Both the position numbers and the translations under genes were made by a program. From contig DDSG01000033.1 of NCBI GenBank assembly GCA_002343325.1, positions 587 through 24,408 on the forward strand: a stretch of DNA of 23,822 nt, written 5' to 3'. Source of the stretch: Phycisphaerales bacterium UBA2396 (GTDB lineage: Bacteria; Planctomycetota; Phycisphaerae; Phycisphaerales; UBA1924). The notes beneath the pieces were generated by a model. That model made no database searches. It worked only from the letters and a program-made list of their open reading frames with translations, and was not told the DNA's origin. The stretch's first letter is position 1, and each line of letters opens with the position of its first letter. Below, in pieces: positions 1 to 8,355 of this stretch.

Positions 1-1731
1 GTGATGGCGACGATCAACTCGGGGATCGATCCGGCGAAGGCCATCGAGATCATGATGGACTTTGACGTCGAGCTCGAGGTGGTTGAGGCGAAGACGGCGG
101 AGGAGGAGATTTCGGCGGAGGTGGACGCGACGGAGGCGGTGGACGTCCGGACGCGTGGTCCTGTGGTGACGATTCTGGGTCACGTGGACCATGGCAAGAC
201 GAGTCTTCTGGACAGGATCCGGAACGCGAACGTGGCGTCGGGCGAGGCCGGGGGCATTACGCAGCGGACGAGCGCGTTCAAGGTTCCGGTGGAGGTTGGC
301 GGGGAAACGAAGGAAGTGGTGTTCCTGGACACGCCGGGCCACGAGGCGTTCACGAGCATGCGATCGCGTGGCGCGAACATGACGGACGTGGTGGTGCTGG
401 TGGTGTCGGGGCCGGAAGGCGTGATGCCACAGACGATCGAGTCGATCAACCACGCGAAGGCTGCCGGGGTGCCGCTGGTGGTGGCGCTCAACAAGGTTGA
501 TCGTCCGGACGCGACGGAGGGGCAGCTTCAGAAGACGCTTCGGCAGTTGGCGGACGCCGGTTTGCAGCCGACGGAGTGGGGCGGGGACACGGACATCGTG
601 CGGACGAGCGCGACGACGGGTCTTGGGATCAAGGAGCTTCTGGAGACGCTGGATTATCAGGCGCAGCTCAAGTCGCTGAAGGCGGACTTCGGCGGGCGGG
701 CCCGCGGTACGGTGATCGAGGCGCGGACGGAAGAGGGTCGCGGGTCGGTGGCGAGCCTGCTGGTTCAGCAGGGGATGCTGAAGGTCGGTGATTTCATCGT
801 GGCTGGGCGAGCGTTCGGTCGCGTGCGGGACATCACGGACGACAAGGGGAAGCGGGTGCGTGAGGCGTTGCCGCCGAGCCCGGTGCAGATTTCGGGTCTG
901 GACCTGGTTCCGGACGCGGGAGACAAGTTCTACGTGGTGGACTCGCTGAAGAAGGCGGAGGAGGCGGCGGAGCAGCGTCGTCACCGCGAGCGGGAGGTCG
1001 AGCTTGCGAAGCCGAAGCTGACGCTTGATTCGCTGTTCTCGCAGATGCAGGACGGCGAGGTGACGGTGAAGGAGATCAAGATCGTCATCAAGGCTGCGGA
1101 GCAGGGGACGGTGGACGTTCTGGCGAAGGAGTGCGAGAAGGTCGGGACGTCGGAGGTGAAGGTGCGGGTGCTGCACACGGGGATCGGCGGGATCAACCGC
1201 TCGGACGTGCTGCTGGCGGACGCGTCGAAGGCGATCATCATCGGGTTCAACGTGATCGCGTCGGGCGAGGCGAGGACGCTGGCGGAGCAGAAGGGCGTCG
1301 AGATCCGCACGTACGACGTGATCTACAACATCGTGGACGACATGAAGGCGGCGGCGGAGGGGATGCTGGCGCCGGAGCTTCGCCAGGAGATCCTGGGGCA
1401 CGCGGAGGTTCGTCAGGTGTTCAGCATCACGAAGGTCGGGACGATCGCGGGCTGCTACGTCACGGACGGCGTGGTGGAGCGGAACGCGTTCATCCGCGTC
1501 ACCCGCGGGGGCGTGGTGGTGCAGAACGAGCGCGTGCTGGAACAGCTCAAGCGGTTCAAGGACGACGCGAAGGAGGTTCGCTCGGGGATGGAGTGCGGCA
1601 TGAAGATCGTGGGCTACGACGACATCAAGGTCGGCGACGTGATCGAGTGCTACAAGCAGGTGGAGTTCAAGCGGACGCTCGCGGGCGGCTCGGTCCCGAT
1701 GGAGAAGGGCAAGGGCGATCGGAAGAAGTAA
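1..1731 (+). CDS. infB: Translation initiation factor IF-2, 5'-truncated by the window edge
   Basis: IF-2 is the GTPase that places initiator fMet-tRNA on the 30S subunit and promotes subunit joining in the cytoplasm. The visible part begins inside the N2 domain; residues 1-28 resemble the usual stretch on 'MATIN' and an acidic/valine-rich motif just before the G domain. Counting from base 1, G1 is GHVDHGKT at residues 60-67, G3 is DTPGH at 110-114 and G4 is NKVD at 164-167. Beta-barrel domain II, the linker helix and the C-terminal fMet-tRNA-binding domain follow to the stop at 1729-1731. The GTG at base 1 is an internal codon, because the long N-terminal region of IF-2 is missing and must lie upstream. 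The order infB, ylxP, rbfA matches the conserved nusA-infB operon. All core motifs are intact, and codon use resembles that of its neighbours. Confidence 0.97.
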   Translation: MMATINSGIDPAKAIEIMMDFDVELEVVEAKTAEEEISAEVDATEAVDVRTRGPVVTILGHVDHGKTSLLDRIRNANVASGEAGGITQRTSAFKVPVEVGGETKEVVFLDTPGHEAFTSMRSRGANMTDVVVLVVSGPEGVMPQTIESINHAKAAGVPLVVALNKVDRPDATEGQLQKTLRQLADAGLQPTEWGGDTDIVRTSATTGLGIKELLETLDYQAQLKSLKADFGGRARGTVIEARTEEGRGSVASLLVQQGMLKVGDFIVAGRAFGRVRDITDDKGKRVREALPPSPVQISGLDLVPDAGDKFYVVDSLKKAEEAAEQRRHREREVELAKPKLTLDSLFSQMQDGEVTVKEIKIVIKAAEQGTVDVLAKECEKVGTSEVKVRVLHTGIGGINRSDVLLADASKAIIIGFNVIASGEARTLAEQKGVEIRTYDVIYNIVDDMKAAAEGMLAPELRQEILGHAEVRQVFSITKVGTIAGCYVTDGVVERNAFIRVTRGGVVVQNERVLEQLKRFKDDAKEVRSGMECGMKIVGYDDIKVGDVIECYKQVEFKRTLAGGSVPMEKGKGDRKK

Positions 1732-1782
1732 TCGGTGGTGCCCCGGGGGGTGATCGCCCGGGAAAGGCTCGCGACAAGCACG

Positions 1783-2178
1783 ATGGTCGTTGGAATCCTC
1801 CAGGTCGAGCTTTTGATCCACGGCGCGGAGTCCATCAAGGACAAACGCCGCGTGATCAATTCGCTCAAAGAGCGGCTGCATCGCGAGCACCAGGTGAGCG
1901 TGGCGGAGGTTGGTGACCCGGATGTGCTGAACGCGGCGGTGCTGGGCATCTCGTGCGTTGCGCGGGAAGGGAAGCGAGTGGGCGAGGTGCTGGACAAGAT
2001 CGTGTCGAAGCTCCCCGGGATGAGCGAGGCGGAGGTTGGTCTGACGACGAGGCGGGTGATCAGCGCGGAATCGGCGGCGGAGGTCGCTCTGCCGGAAGTT
2101 GACGCGGATGATGAGGGTCGCGGGGCGCTGGCGGCGGAGATGCTTCGTCGCGCGGGCGATGGGGAGGAGGCGGCATGA
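1783..2178 (+). CDS. ylxP: DUF503/YlxP family protein
   Basis: This 131-residue protein has the DUF503 signature: an N-terminal VVGILQVELLIHGAESIKDK strand-helix followed by a KRRVINSLKERL helix and a ferredoxin-like core. Family members sit between infB and rbfA in many bacteria (ylxP in Bacillus subtilis). They are linked by context to translation or ribosome assembly, but no biochemical activity is firmly assigned. I chose the ATG at 1783 because the family begins directly with this hydrophobic strand. An in-frame GTG at 1735 would add 16 unsupported residues (VPRGVIARER...). A purine-rich GGAAAGG lies about 15 bases upstream, which is a weak ribosome site. The protein is longer than the usual 90-100 residues, with an acidic C-terminal tail. 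The stop overlaps the rbfA start in an ATGA arrangement, suggesting translational coupling. Confidence 0.88.
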   Translation: MVVGILQVELLIHGAESIKDKRRVINSLKERLHREHQVSVAEVGDPDVLNAAVLGISCVAREGKRVGEVLDKIVSKLPGMSEAEVGLTTRRVISAESAAEVALPEVDADDEGRGALAAEMLRRAGDGEEAA

Positions 2179-2564
2179 CGCGTCGGCAGGAACAGATGTC
2201 GGCGGTGCTTCGTGAGGCGGTCCAGGAGGTGATCGGTCGCGGGTTCAGCGATCCGCGGATCTCCGGGATGATCACGGTGACGTCGGTGCGGCTGGCTCCG
2301 GATTTCAGCCATGCGGCGGTGATGGTGTCGGTGCTGCCGGAGGATCGGCAGACGCTGACGCTGCACGGGCTGAAGGCGGCGGTGGGGCACATCCGGCGTG
2401 AGGTGGGGAAGCTGGTGCGGAATCGGAAGCTGCCGCAGCTGTCGATCGATCTGGATACGAGCTTCAAGACGCAGGCGAAGGTGCTGGGTGCGCTGGACAA
2501 GGCCCGCAGCGAGGTTCGTGAGTCCGGCTGGGGTCAGGCCGGCGGCGTGGAGGAATCGCATTGA
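2175..2564 (+). CDS. rbfA: Ribosome-binding factor A
   Basis: RbfA binds the 30S subunit and helps mature the 5' end of 16S rRNA, with a role in cold adaptation. The 129-residue product has the single KH-like fold of the family. It opens with RRQEQMSAVLREAVQEVI and continues with a DPRISGMITVTSVRLAPDFS segment. A VMVSVLPED strand and the helix-strand IRREVGKLVRNRKLPQLSI follow, all standard RbfA landmarks. Length is normal. The start overlaps the upstream ylxP stop by four bases, and the TGA stop overlaps the TTG start of the next gene, so three consecutive genes are translationally linked. Nothing is missing. Confidence 0.95.
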   Translation: MTRRQEQMSAVLREAVQEVIGRGFSDPRISGMITVTSVRLAPDFSHAAVMVSVLPEDRQTLTLHGLKAAVGHIRREVGKLVRNRKLPQLSIDLDTSFKTQAKVLGALDKARSEVRESGWGQAGGVEESH

Positions 2565-3334
2565 GTTCTTCCGACCCGGCCAAGGTGTTCGCGGCGTTGC
2601 TGAAGCGTCTTCGCGGGAAGCATGAGGGCGTGCCGCCGGTGATTCCGGATGATCCGGCGTCGCACGGGTCGGCGTTGATCGAGCAGTTGATCTACTCGTT
2701 CATGCTGTGGGAGGCGTCGAGCAGCCAGGCGAAGGTCGGGGCGAGGAAGCTGGCCGAGTCGTTCGCGGATCTGAACGAGCTGCGTGTGGCGTTCCCGCAC
2801 GAGACGGCGGGGGTGCTGGGGGAGCGGTATCCGCTGGCGGTGGAGCGGTGTCTGCGGCTGCGGTGCGTGCTGCAGGAGCTGTATCAGCGTGAGCACGCGA
2901 TGAGCCTGGTGTCGCTGATCTCGGCGGGGAAGCGGGAGGCGAGGCAGTACCTTGAGTCGATGCCGGGGATGCCGACGTTTGTCGCAGCGCGGATGCTGGC
3001 GATCGGGCTGGGGGGGCATGCGGTGCCGGCGGACTATCGGCTGATGGAGTTGTTGTCGGACGAGAAGGCGTTGCCGGAGGACGTGGACGGGCCCGGCGAG
3101 GCGTCGGCGTGGCTCGAGCGGCAGGTGAGGGCGTCGGAGGCGGGCGTGGTGGCGTCGGTGCTGCAGGGGTGGTCGGACGAGAAGGGAACGAGCCCGAAGT
3201 TTGATCGATCGTTCGCGGCGTCGGCGTTGACGGTGCCGGTGGGCGTGTCGGTCACGGGGCCGGCGAAGAGCAAGCGGCAATCGCCGAGGCCGAAGCTGGG
3301 TCGGCGTGGGGCGACGAAGGGGCGGAGCAAGTAG
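2561..3334 (+). CDS. Degenerate HhH-GPD (endonuclease III-like) superfamily protein
   Basis: This 257-residue protein starts at a TTG overlapping the rbfA stop (TTGA). I do not recognise a named family, but residues about 36-165 follow the helical order of HhH-GPD base-excision enzymes. There is an N-terminal helix (IEQLIYSFMLWEASSSQA), then helices around 60-108, then a hairpin at 131-147 containing SMPGMPTFVAARM. It ends in VPADYRL at 155-161. In endonuclease III the matching motifs are LPGVGRKTA and PVDTHV. Here the lysine position is Phe140, so glycosylase/lyase chemistry is unlikely, while the conserved aspartate is kept as Asp158. No four-cysteine iron-sulfur loop exists; the only cysteines are 97 and 102. 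The tail from about 215 is basic and probably disordered, ending in Lys/Arg-rich sequence that could bind nucleic acid. A DNA- or RNA-binding scaffold role is an inference from fold and context. Confidence 0.75.
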   Translation: MSSSDPAKVFAALLKRLRGKHEGVPPVIPDDPASHGSALIEQLIYSFMLWEASSSQAKVGARKLAESFADLNELRVAFPHETAGVLGERYPLAVERCLRLRCVLQELYQREHAMSLVSLISAGKREARQYLESMPGMPTFVAARMLAIGLGGHAVPADYRLMELLSDEKALPEDVDGPGEASAWLERQVRASEAGVVASVLQGWSDEKGTSPKFDRSFAASALTVPVGVSVTGPAKSKRQSPRPKLGRRGATKGRSK

Positions 3335-3341
3335 ATCGACA

Positions 3342-3348
3342 GGGAGGT
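3342..3348 (+). promoter_or_regulatory. Shine-Dalgarno for the TPR lipoprotein
   Basis: GGGAGGT lies six bases before the ATG at 3355. This supports that start and shows that SD-led initiation is used within this operon. Confidence 0.7.
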
Positions 3349-3354
3349 CGGAGC

Positions 3355-6300
3355 ATGCATCGGACGCGGCGCTCGTGGGACCTATTTCCTCAGGCAGCCC
3401 TGGCGTCGGCGCTGGTGGTGCTGAGCGGGTGCGCGGCGCCGGCGGCGGGGCCGAACGGGGGCGGAGGTGCGTCGGGGGAGTTGGGGCGTCGCGACGGGCC
3501 GTCCACGGAGGGCACACTGGCGCGCCTCGCCAGAGAGGAACTGCAAAGGCCTGATCAGCGGGTGATGGGGCTCGCGCCGCCGCCCGGGATCGATGCGTCG
3601 GCGGTGGCGGCAAGACCCGCGGCAGATCGTGCGGCGGGGTCGATGGCGATGACGCGGCTGGGGCCGGCGCTTGAGGGCGTGTTCTCGGCGGGCGTCCCGG
3701 CGTCTTTGGCGAAGATCGAGACGCCAGAGCAGGCGGACGCGGAATCGCGTGCGGAGGCGGCGCGGCGGTACGCGGCGGGGCGCGCGAAGTTGCTTGCGGG
3801 GAAGCCGGCGGAGTCGGTGGCGGACTTTCAGTCGGCGGCGCGGCTCGATCCGTCGGCGGCGGAGCCTTGGCGGGAGCTGAGCGAGGCGTACGCGGCGCAG
3901 AATCGTCGGGCGCAGTCGATGGCGGCGTTGCAGCAGGGGTTTCGGCGTGGGCTGCAGACGCCGCGGGTGATGCATCTTCTGGGGCGAGACGCGTTGCGTG
4001 CCGGGCGAGTGGAGGAGGCGTTGTGGCTTCTTGCGCGCGCGCAGGCGGGGTACTCGAAGGCGGGGGATCAGCCGGTGCCGCTGGTGATCACGCAGGTGGA
4101 CCTCGCGGAGGCGCTTGATCGATCGGGCTGGACGATGGCGTCGATCGAGCTGACGGTGTCGGCGTTGCAGTCCTCGGCGATGGGGATGACGCCTTCGGCG
4201 CGGGATCGCGGCGATATGGCGGAATTGATGAGGCGGCGTGGCGACCTGTGGCAGCGGGCGGGTGATCAGGCGATGACGCTCGAGTTGTTCGCCGACGCGT
4301 CGGAGTGCTATGCGCGAGCGGCGTCGGAGCCGACACTCGACGGAGGGGCGATCGCGGTCCGCCGCATCTACGCGTTGATGAGGCAGGGGCGGCCGGCGGC
4401 GGGTGCGCAGGCGTTGGTGGATCGGATCCGGGCGGCGGAGGGGTTTGTCGAGGCGCGCGAATTGTCGTTGATCCGGTATCTGACGACCAACACGCGGGTG
4501 GGGCCGGCGCTGGCGGAAGAGCTGGGTCGGGTGTTCGCGGAAGGGTCGGCGTCGGCGAGCGTTCGGAGCCGGATCGCGAGGGCACGGGCGGCGGCACTGC
4601 CCGAGTCCGGGGCGAGGCGTGTGCTGGTTGAGCATTTGCGGTCGAGCCCGGGGGACACGGACGTCGCGACCGACCTGCTCGCTCGGTACAGCGACAAAGA
4701 GCTGAAGGAACGTGACGATGTGTTGGTGGAGCTGGTGTCGGCGCGGGTGAGCGAGGCGGATGCGTTTGCGACGGCGTTGCTGGCGGACGGGCGTGGGGTG
4801 GTGGCTTGCGCGGAGCGGCTCTCGCGGGCGTCGGATGTGCCTTCGCGGGTGCTGGCGGGGTATTTGAATGCGGCGATGGGGAAGGCCGCGAGGGCCGCGA
4901 GGGATGTGGCGTCGCTGGCGGTGCCTGCGGATGGCCCGCGTGCGGCGGTGCTCGGTGCGGCGGCGGAGTTGGCGGGCTTTGCCGGGGATTTTGAGCTTGC
5001 GAGGGAGATTCTGGGGAAGGTGGGCGGGGAAGATCCTGAGGCGGTGTGGGCCCGCGTGCGGGCGTTAGTGGCGTTGCAGCGGTACGAAGAGGCGGCGGAC
5101 CTGCTGCCTGGGGTTGGCGGGGAGGCCGGGACGGATCGGCGGCTGGCGGCGGCGGGGGTGGCGATCCGTGCGGGTCGGAGCGAACTGGCGGAGTCATTGC
5201 TCAGGCCGATCGCGGAGGCGGATCCGTTCGACGAGCGGCCGGTGGAGTTGCTGATTGCTTTGTACAGGACCGCGGGGCAGGAGGGGCAGTCGAAGCTGAC
5301 GGCGCAGATCCGGCGGCTGCGGGAGAGCGTGTCGTCGGCCCGGGTGCTGCGGTGGATCGGGGCGAACGAGCTGGCGCAGCGTGGGCAGTGGCGTGAGGCG
5401 GAGCAGGCTTTGCTGAGCCTGGCGGAGGAGGACGCGACGAGTCCCGGGCTGCTGGAACTGCTGGCCGAGGCGTTCGTGCGCGGGGGCGAGGAGTCGATTG
5501 CACGCGGTCGGCGGTGGTTCGCGGATCGCGTGGAGCGAGCGCCGGAGTCGGTGGAGGCGTTGGCGGGGCTGGCGCGGCTTGAGGCGGCGGGTGGAGATGC
5601 GGCGTCGGCGGTCGGGCGGCTTGATCGTGCGGCGGAGCGGATGCCGGCGACGAAGCTGCTGAGGCTTCGAGAGCAGATCGTGGCGGTGGAGCTGAAGGAT
5701 GAGGCGAGGGCGAAGGGGCTGGTGGAGGCGAGGGTGTCGCCCTTCCCACGGGTGATCGACGACACGCTGAGTTATGCGGATCTGATGCTGGCGACGGGGC
5801 GTGCGGAGCGGGTGGAAGAGATCCTGCGTGGGGGCCTGCCGGGTGATGTGCCGTTGACGCCGATGCAGTCGCAGGGGCTTCTGCGGGTGGTGACGCAGGC
5901 GGCGCAGCGCGACGCGGAGGTGGTGCTGGCGGGCGGATCGGCGATTTCGCCGGGGTTGCTGGCCCTGGCGCAAGAGCGTGGGTTGACGCTGCCGGCGGGG
6001 CTTCAGGAGGCGCGGGTGGTGATCCTGTCGTTCGCGACGCCGACGGATCGCGAGGAGATCGTGCGAGCGTTCGAGGCGTTGGTGTCGGCGGGGGTGGAGG
6101 AACGTGGGGCGATGGTGCGGATCTCGCGTCGCCTGATCGCGTCGCCGAAGCCGACGGCCGGGCTGGCGTTCGCGGAGGCGTTGCTGTCGGGTGCGGAGCC
6201 TGTGTCATCGGATCGACTTCGGCTTGGGCACCTTGTGCTGGGCGAGGTTGGGGGCTTGGACGATCTGAAGCGGATGCTGCCGGAACTGACGAAGGGGGAT

Positions 6301-6969
6301 CGTGCGGAGCGGTTGCTGGCGCAGATCGTGCCGGCGGATCAGCCGCCGCCCAAGCCGGGGCAGCGAGAGGCGGAGGTTGCGTACTACGCGGCGGTGATGG
6401 CGGCGGGGAATGATCGGTCGCAGGTCGCGGAGGAGATGTACCGGTTTGTGCTGTCGCTGGACAGCGAGCACGCGATGGCGGCGAATAACCTGGGGTACGC
6501 GTTGCTGGAGCACGGCGGGGATCGCGACGAGGCGGCGCGGCTGATCGAGCGGGCGTACGTGAACGCGCCGGAAAATCCGCACGTGCTGGATTCGCTGGGG
6601 TGGCTGCGATACAAGCAGGGACGGTTGAATGACGAGGACGGGGCGCTGGGGCTTGGGGCGATTACGCTGATCCGTCGGGCGATTGACTCGGACGGGGGCG
6701 ATCCGAGCCCGGAGGTGCTGTCGCATCTCGGCGACGCGTTGTGGAGGGCTGGGCGGAAGGACGAGGCGAGGCAGGCGTGGCAGAGCGGATTCGAGACGGC
6801 GAAGCTGTACGTCGAGATCATCGAGGGGGAGAGCATGCAGGTGAGCTCGCTGGAGCGTCGGACGCTCAGGCAGTTGCGGGATGAACTGCAGAAGCGGCTC
6901 GATGATGTTCGCGCCGGGCGTGAGCCCGGGGTGGCGTCGGCGTGGGCGGACGAGAAGAAGGGAGAATGA
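3355..6969 (+). CDS. Large TPR-repeat lipoprotein
   Basis: This 1204-residue protein begins with a lipoprotein signal: Arg-rich n-region, hydrophobic ALASALVVLSGC and a good lipobox LSGC with Cys26, so it should be lipid-anchored on the periplasmic side. After a low-complexity Gly/Pro/Ala linker, helical tetratricopeptide-like repeats run through most of the chain. Clear examples lie at about 135-200 (ARRYAAGRAKLLAGKPAES, then DPSAAEPWRELSEAYA) and about 1020-1090 (EEMYRFVLSLDSEHAMAANN, then ENPHVLDSLGWLRYKQG). TPR arrays are protein-interaction scaffolds. Planctomycete TPR lipoproteins are common and mostly uncharacterised, so no specific partner can be named. It sits between an rbfA-linked gene and yebC, seven bases before the latter's start. 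No frameshift is apparent across its 3.6 kb. Confidence 0.9.
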   Translation: MHRTRRSWDLFPQAALASALVVLSGCAAPAAGPNGGGGASGELGRRDGPSTEGTLARLAREELQRPDQRVMGLAPPPGIDASAVAARPAADRAAGSMAMTRLGPALEGVFSAGVPASLAKIETPEQADAESRAEAARRYAAGRAKLLAGKPAESVADFQSAARLDPSAAEPWRELSEAYAAQNRRAQSMAALQQGFRRGLQTPRVMHLLGRDALRAGRVEEALWLLARAQAGYSKAGDQPVPLVITQVDLAEALDRSGWTMASIELTVSALQSSAMGMTPSARDRGDMAELMRRRGDLWQRAGDQAMTLELFADASECYARAASEPTLDGGAIAVRRIYALMRQGRPAAGAQALVDRIRAAEGFVEARELSLIRYLTTNTRVGPALAEELGRVFAEGSASASVRSRIARARAAALPESGARRVLVEHLRSSPGDTDVATDLLARYSDKELKERDDVLVELVSARVSEADAFATALLADGRGVVACAERLSRASDVPSRVLAGYLNAAMGKAARAARDVASLAVPADGPRAAVLGAAAELAGFAGDFELAREILGKVGGEDPEAVWARVRALVALQRYEEAADLLPGVGGEAGTDRRLAAAGVAIRAGRSELAESLLRPIAEADPFDERPVELLIALYRTAGQEGQSKLTAQIRRLRESVSSARVLRWIGANELAQRGQWREAEQALLSLAEEDATSPGLLELLAEAFVRGGEESIARGRRWFADRVERAPESVEALAGLARLEAAGGDAASAVGRLDRAAERMPATKLLRLREQIVAVELKDEARAKGLVEARVSPFPRVIDDTLSYADLMLATGRAERVEEILRGGLPGDVPLTPMQSQGLLRVVTQAAQRDAEVVLAGGSAISPGLLALAQERGLTLPAGLQEARVVILSFATPTDREEIVRAFEALVSAGVEERGAMVRISRRLIASPKPTAGLAFAEALLSGAEPVSSDRLRLGHLVLGEVGGLDDLKRMLPELTKGDRAERLLAQIVPADQPPPKPGQREAEVAYYAAVMAAGNDRSQVAEEMYRFVLSLDSEHAMAANNLGYALLEHGGDRDEAARLIERAYVNAPENPHVLDSLGWLRYKQGRLNDEDGALGLGAITLIRRAIDSDGGDPSPEVLSHLGDALWRAGRKDEARQAWQSGFETAKLYVEIIEGESMQVSSLERRTLRQLRDELQKRLDDVRAGREPGVASAWADEKKGE

Positions 6970-6975
6970 GCGACC

Positions 6976-7719
6976 GTGGCTGGCCACAATAAATGGAGCA
7001 AGGTCAAGCACCGCAAGGCGGTGGTCGACAAGCGGCGGAGCAAGGTGTGGTCGAAGGTGAGCCGGGCGATCATCGTGGCGGCGCGGCACGGCGGGCCCGA
7101 TCCTTCGTTCAATCTGTCGCTTCGCTACGCGATCGATGAGGCGCGGTACGCGAACATGCCCCGGGACGTGATCGATCGTGCGGTCAAGAAGGGCGCGGGC
7201 GGCGAGGACACGAGCCAGTACGAGGTGGTGCGGTACGAGGGGTATGCGCCGGGCGGCGTGGCGGTGATTGTCGACGCTCTGACGGACAACCGGACGCGCA
7301 CGGCGGGGGACGTTCGCAATGCGTTCTCCGGCGTGAGCGGGAATCTGGGGACGAGCGGGTGCGTCTCGTATCTGTTCTCGCAGCGTGGGCGGATCGTGAT
7401 CGCGAGGGAAGGGGTTGACGGGGCAAAGCTGTTCGAGCTTGCGGTTGAGGCGGGCGCGGATGATGTGATCGAGCCTGCCGGGGATGAGGAGCCCTGGACG
7501 GTGCTGACGGAGGTGCCGAAGTTTCAGGTGGTGAAGGACGCGCTCGAGGGGGCGAAGCTGACGATCGAGGAGGCGGCTCTGGCGATGATCCCGGCGGATC
7601 GAGTGCGCGTGCCGGCGGAATCGGCGGAGGCGGTCGCGGAGTTGATCGACGAGCTGGACGAGCTGGACGACGTGCAGAAGGTGTGGACGAACGCGGAGTT
7701 TCCCGACGAGCCGGGCTGA
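6976..7719 (+). CDS. yebC: YebC/PmpR-family regulatory protein
   Basis: This 247-residue cytoplasmic protein has the invariant family N-terminus AGHNKWSKVKHRKAVVDKRR. It is followed by the PRDVIDRAVKKGAGG and YEVVRYEGYAPGGVAVIVDA segments and the RNAFSGVSGNLGTSGCVSYLF motif. Members are described either as transcriptional regulators (PmpR) or as translation factors that relieve ribosome stalling (YebC2/TACO1-like). The position after translation genes fits either. The start is GTG at 6976, chosen because MAGHNKWS is the universal beginning. AAGGGAG at 6958-6964 lies 11 bases upstream, inside the end of the TPR gene. Length is typical. The stop is only three bases from the stop of the convergent response-regulator gene, leaving no room for a conventional terminator. 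Confidence 0.95.
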   Translation: MAGHNKWSKVKHRKAVVDKRRSKVWSKVSRAIIVAARHGGPDPSFNLSLRYAIDEARYANMPRDVIDRAVKKGAGGEDTSQYEVVRYEGYAPGGVAVIVDALTDNRTRTAGDVRNAFSGVSGNLGTSGCVSYLFSQRGRIVIAREGVDGAKLFELAVEAGADDVIEPAGDEEPWTVLTEVPKFQVVKDALEGAKLTIEEAALAMIPADRVRVPAESAEAVAELIDELDELDDVQKVWTNAEFPDEPG

Positions 7720-7722
7720 GGC

Positions 7723-8355
7723 TCAGAATCCGGAGGCGGCGAGCCATTCGCCGGCCTTCTGATCGAGGGCGGAGGCGATGGCGATGAGGGATTCGAGGCT
7801 TGGGAGGTGGGCTCCGCGTTCGATGGAGCTGAGCTGGCTGACGGAAACGCCGCTGGCCTCGCAGAGGTCCTTGAGGGTCCAGCCGCGTTCGGTGCGGGCG
7901 ACGCGGATCTGCCGGCCGAGACTGAGACGCAGGCGGTCGAGCGGGCGTTTGCCGAGATCGAAGGCGACGACGGCCTGGGCGAGGGCGCGGCGGAGCTCGT
8001 CTTCGGAGAATGGTTTGGCGATGTAGTCAAAGACATCCTGCTTGAAGGTCTGGCGCATGCTGTCGAGCGTGGGGTACCCGGTGACGACGATGACGCACAT
8101 GCCCTTCCAGCGTTTGCGGATCTCGGTGAGGACTTCTTCGCCCGAGTGCGGGCCCATCTTGATGTCGAGCAGGACGACGTCGGGGAGTGAGGCTTCGCAG
8201 GCGGCGTAGAACTCGGAAGGGGTTGCGACGGTGCGAACCTGGTGCCCGTCGGCTTCGAGCACGCCGCGGATGTAGAGGCGGAAATCGTCGTCATCGTCGA
8301 GAGCGACGATGGACAGCGGTGGGAACTCTGCGGCGTGTCGTTCGTCGTGGCTCAT
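7723..8355 (-). CDS. Response regulator with Cro/C1-type HTH output (REC-XRE)
   Basis: This 210-residue protein has a receiver domain at about residues 14-125. It shows an acidic pocket in LDDDDD (20-24), phospho-acceptor Asp64 in VVLLDIKM, switch Thr92 in VVTGYP and Lys114 in IAKPF. Residues about 143-206 form a Cro/C1-type helix-turn-helix (LGRQIRVARTERGWTLKDLC, then GVSVSQLSSIERG). Receivers usually carry OmpR, NarL, Fis or AAA+ outputs. An XRE-type DNA-binding domain is uncommon and is the unusual feature here. The ATG start lies within the stop region of the kinase gene (four-base ATGA overlap at 8352-8355), so the two are almost certainly a cognate pair. Its targets cannot be read from the sequence; regulation of its own operon is possible but not shown. 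Confidence 0.93.
   Translation of the reverse strand: MSHDERHAAEFPPLSIVALDDDDDFRLYIRGVLEADGHQVRTVATPSEFYAACEASLPDVVLLDIKMGPHSGEEVLTEIRKRWKGMCVIVVTGYPTLDSMRQTFKQDVFDYIAKPFSEDELRRALAQAVVAFDLGKRPLDRLRLSLGRQIRVARTERGWTLKDLCEASGVSVSQLSSIERGAHLPSLESLIAIASALDQKAGEWLAASGF

Noticed and set aside
1..3. GTG at base 1 as the start of infB
   Set aside because: The sequence begins inside the IF-2 N2 domain; the N-terminal region is missing and must lie upstream of the window.
1741..1766. CCCGGG inverted repeat between infB and ylxP as a terminator
   Set aside because: The six-base stem has no following T-tract and lies within a tightly packed operon; at this GC content such repeats are expected by chance.
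1735..1782. GTG 1735 as start of ylxP
   Set aside because: It adds 16 residues with no family similarity, while ATG 1783 begins exactly at the conserved first strand.
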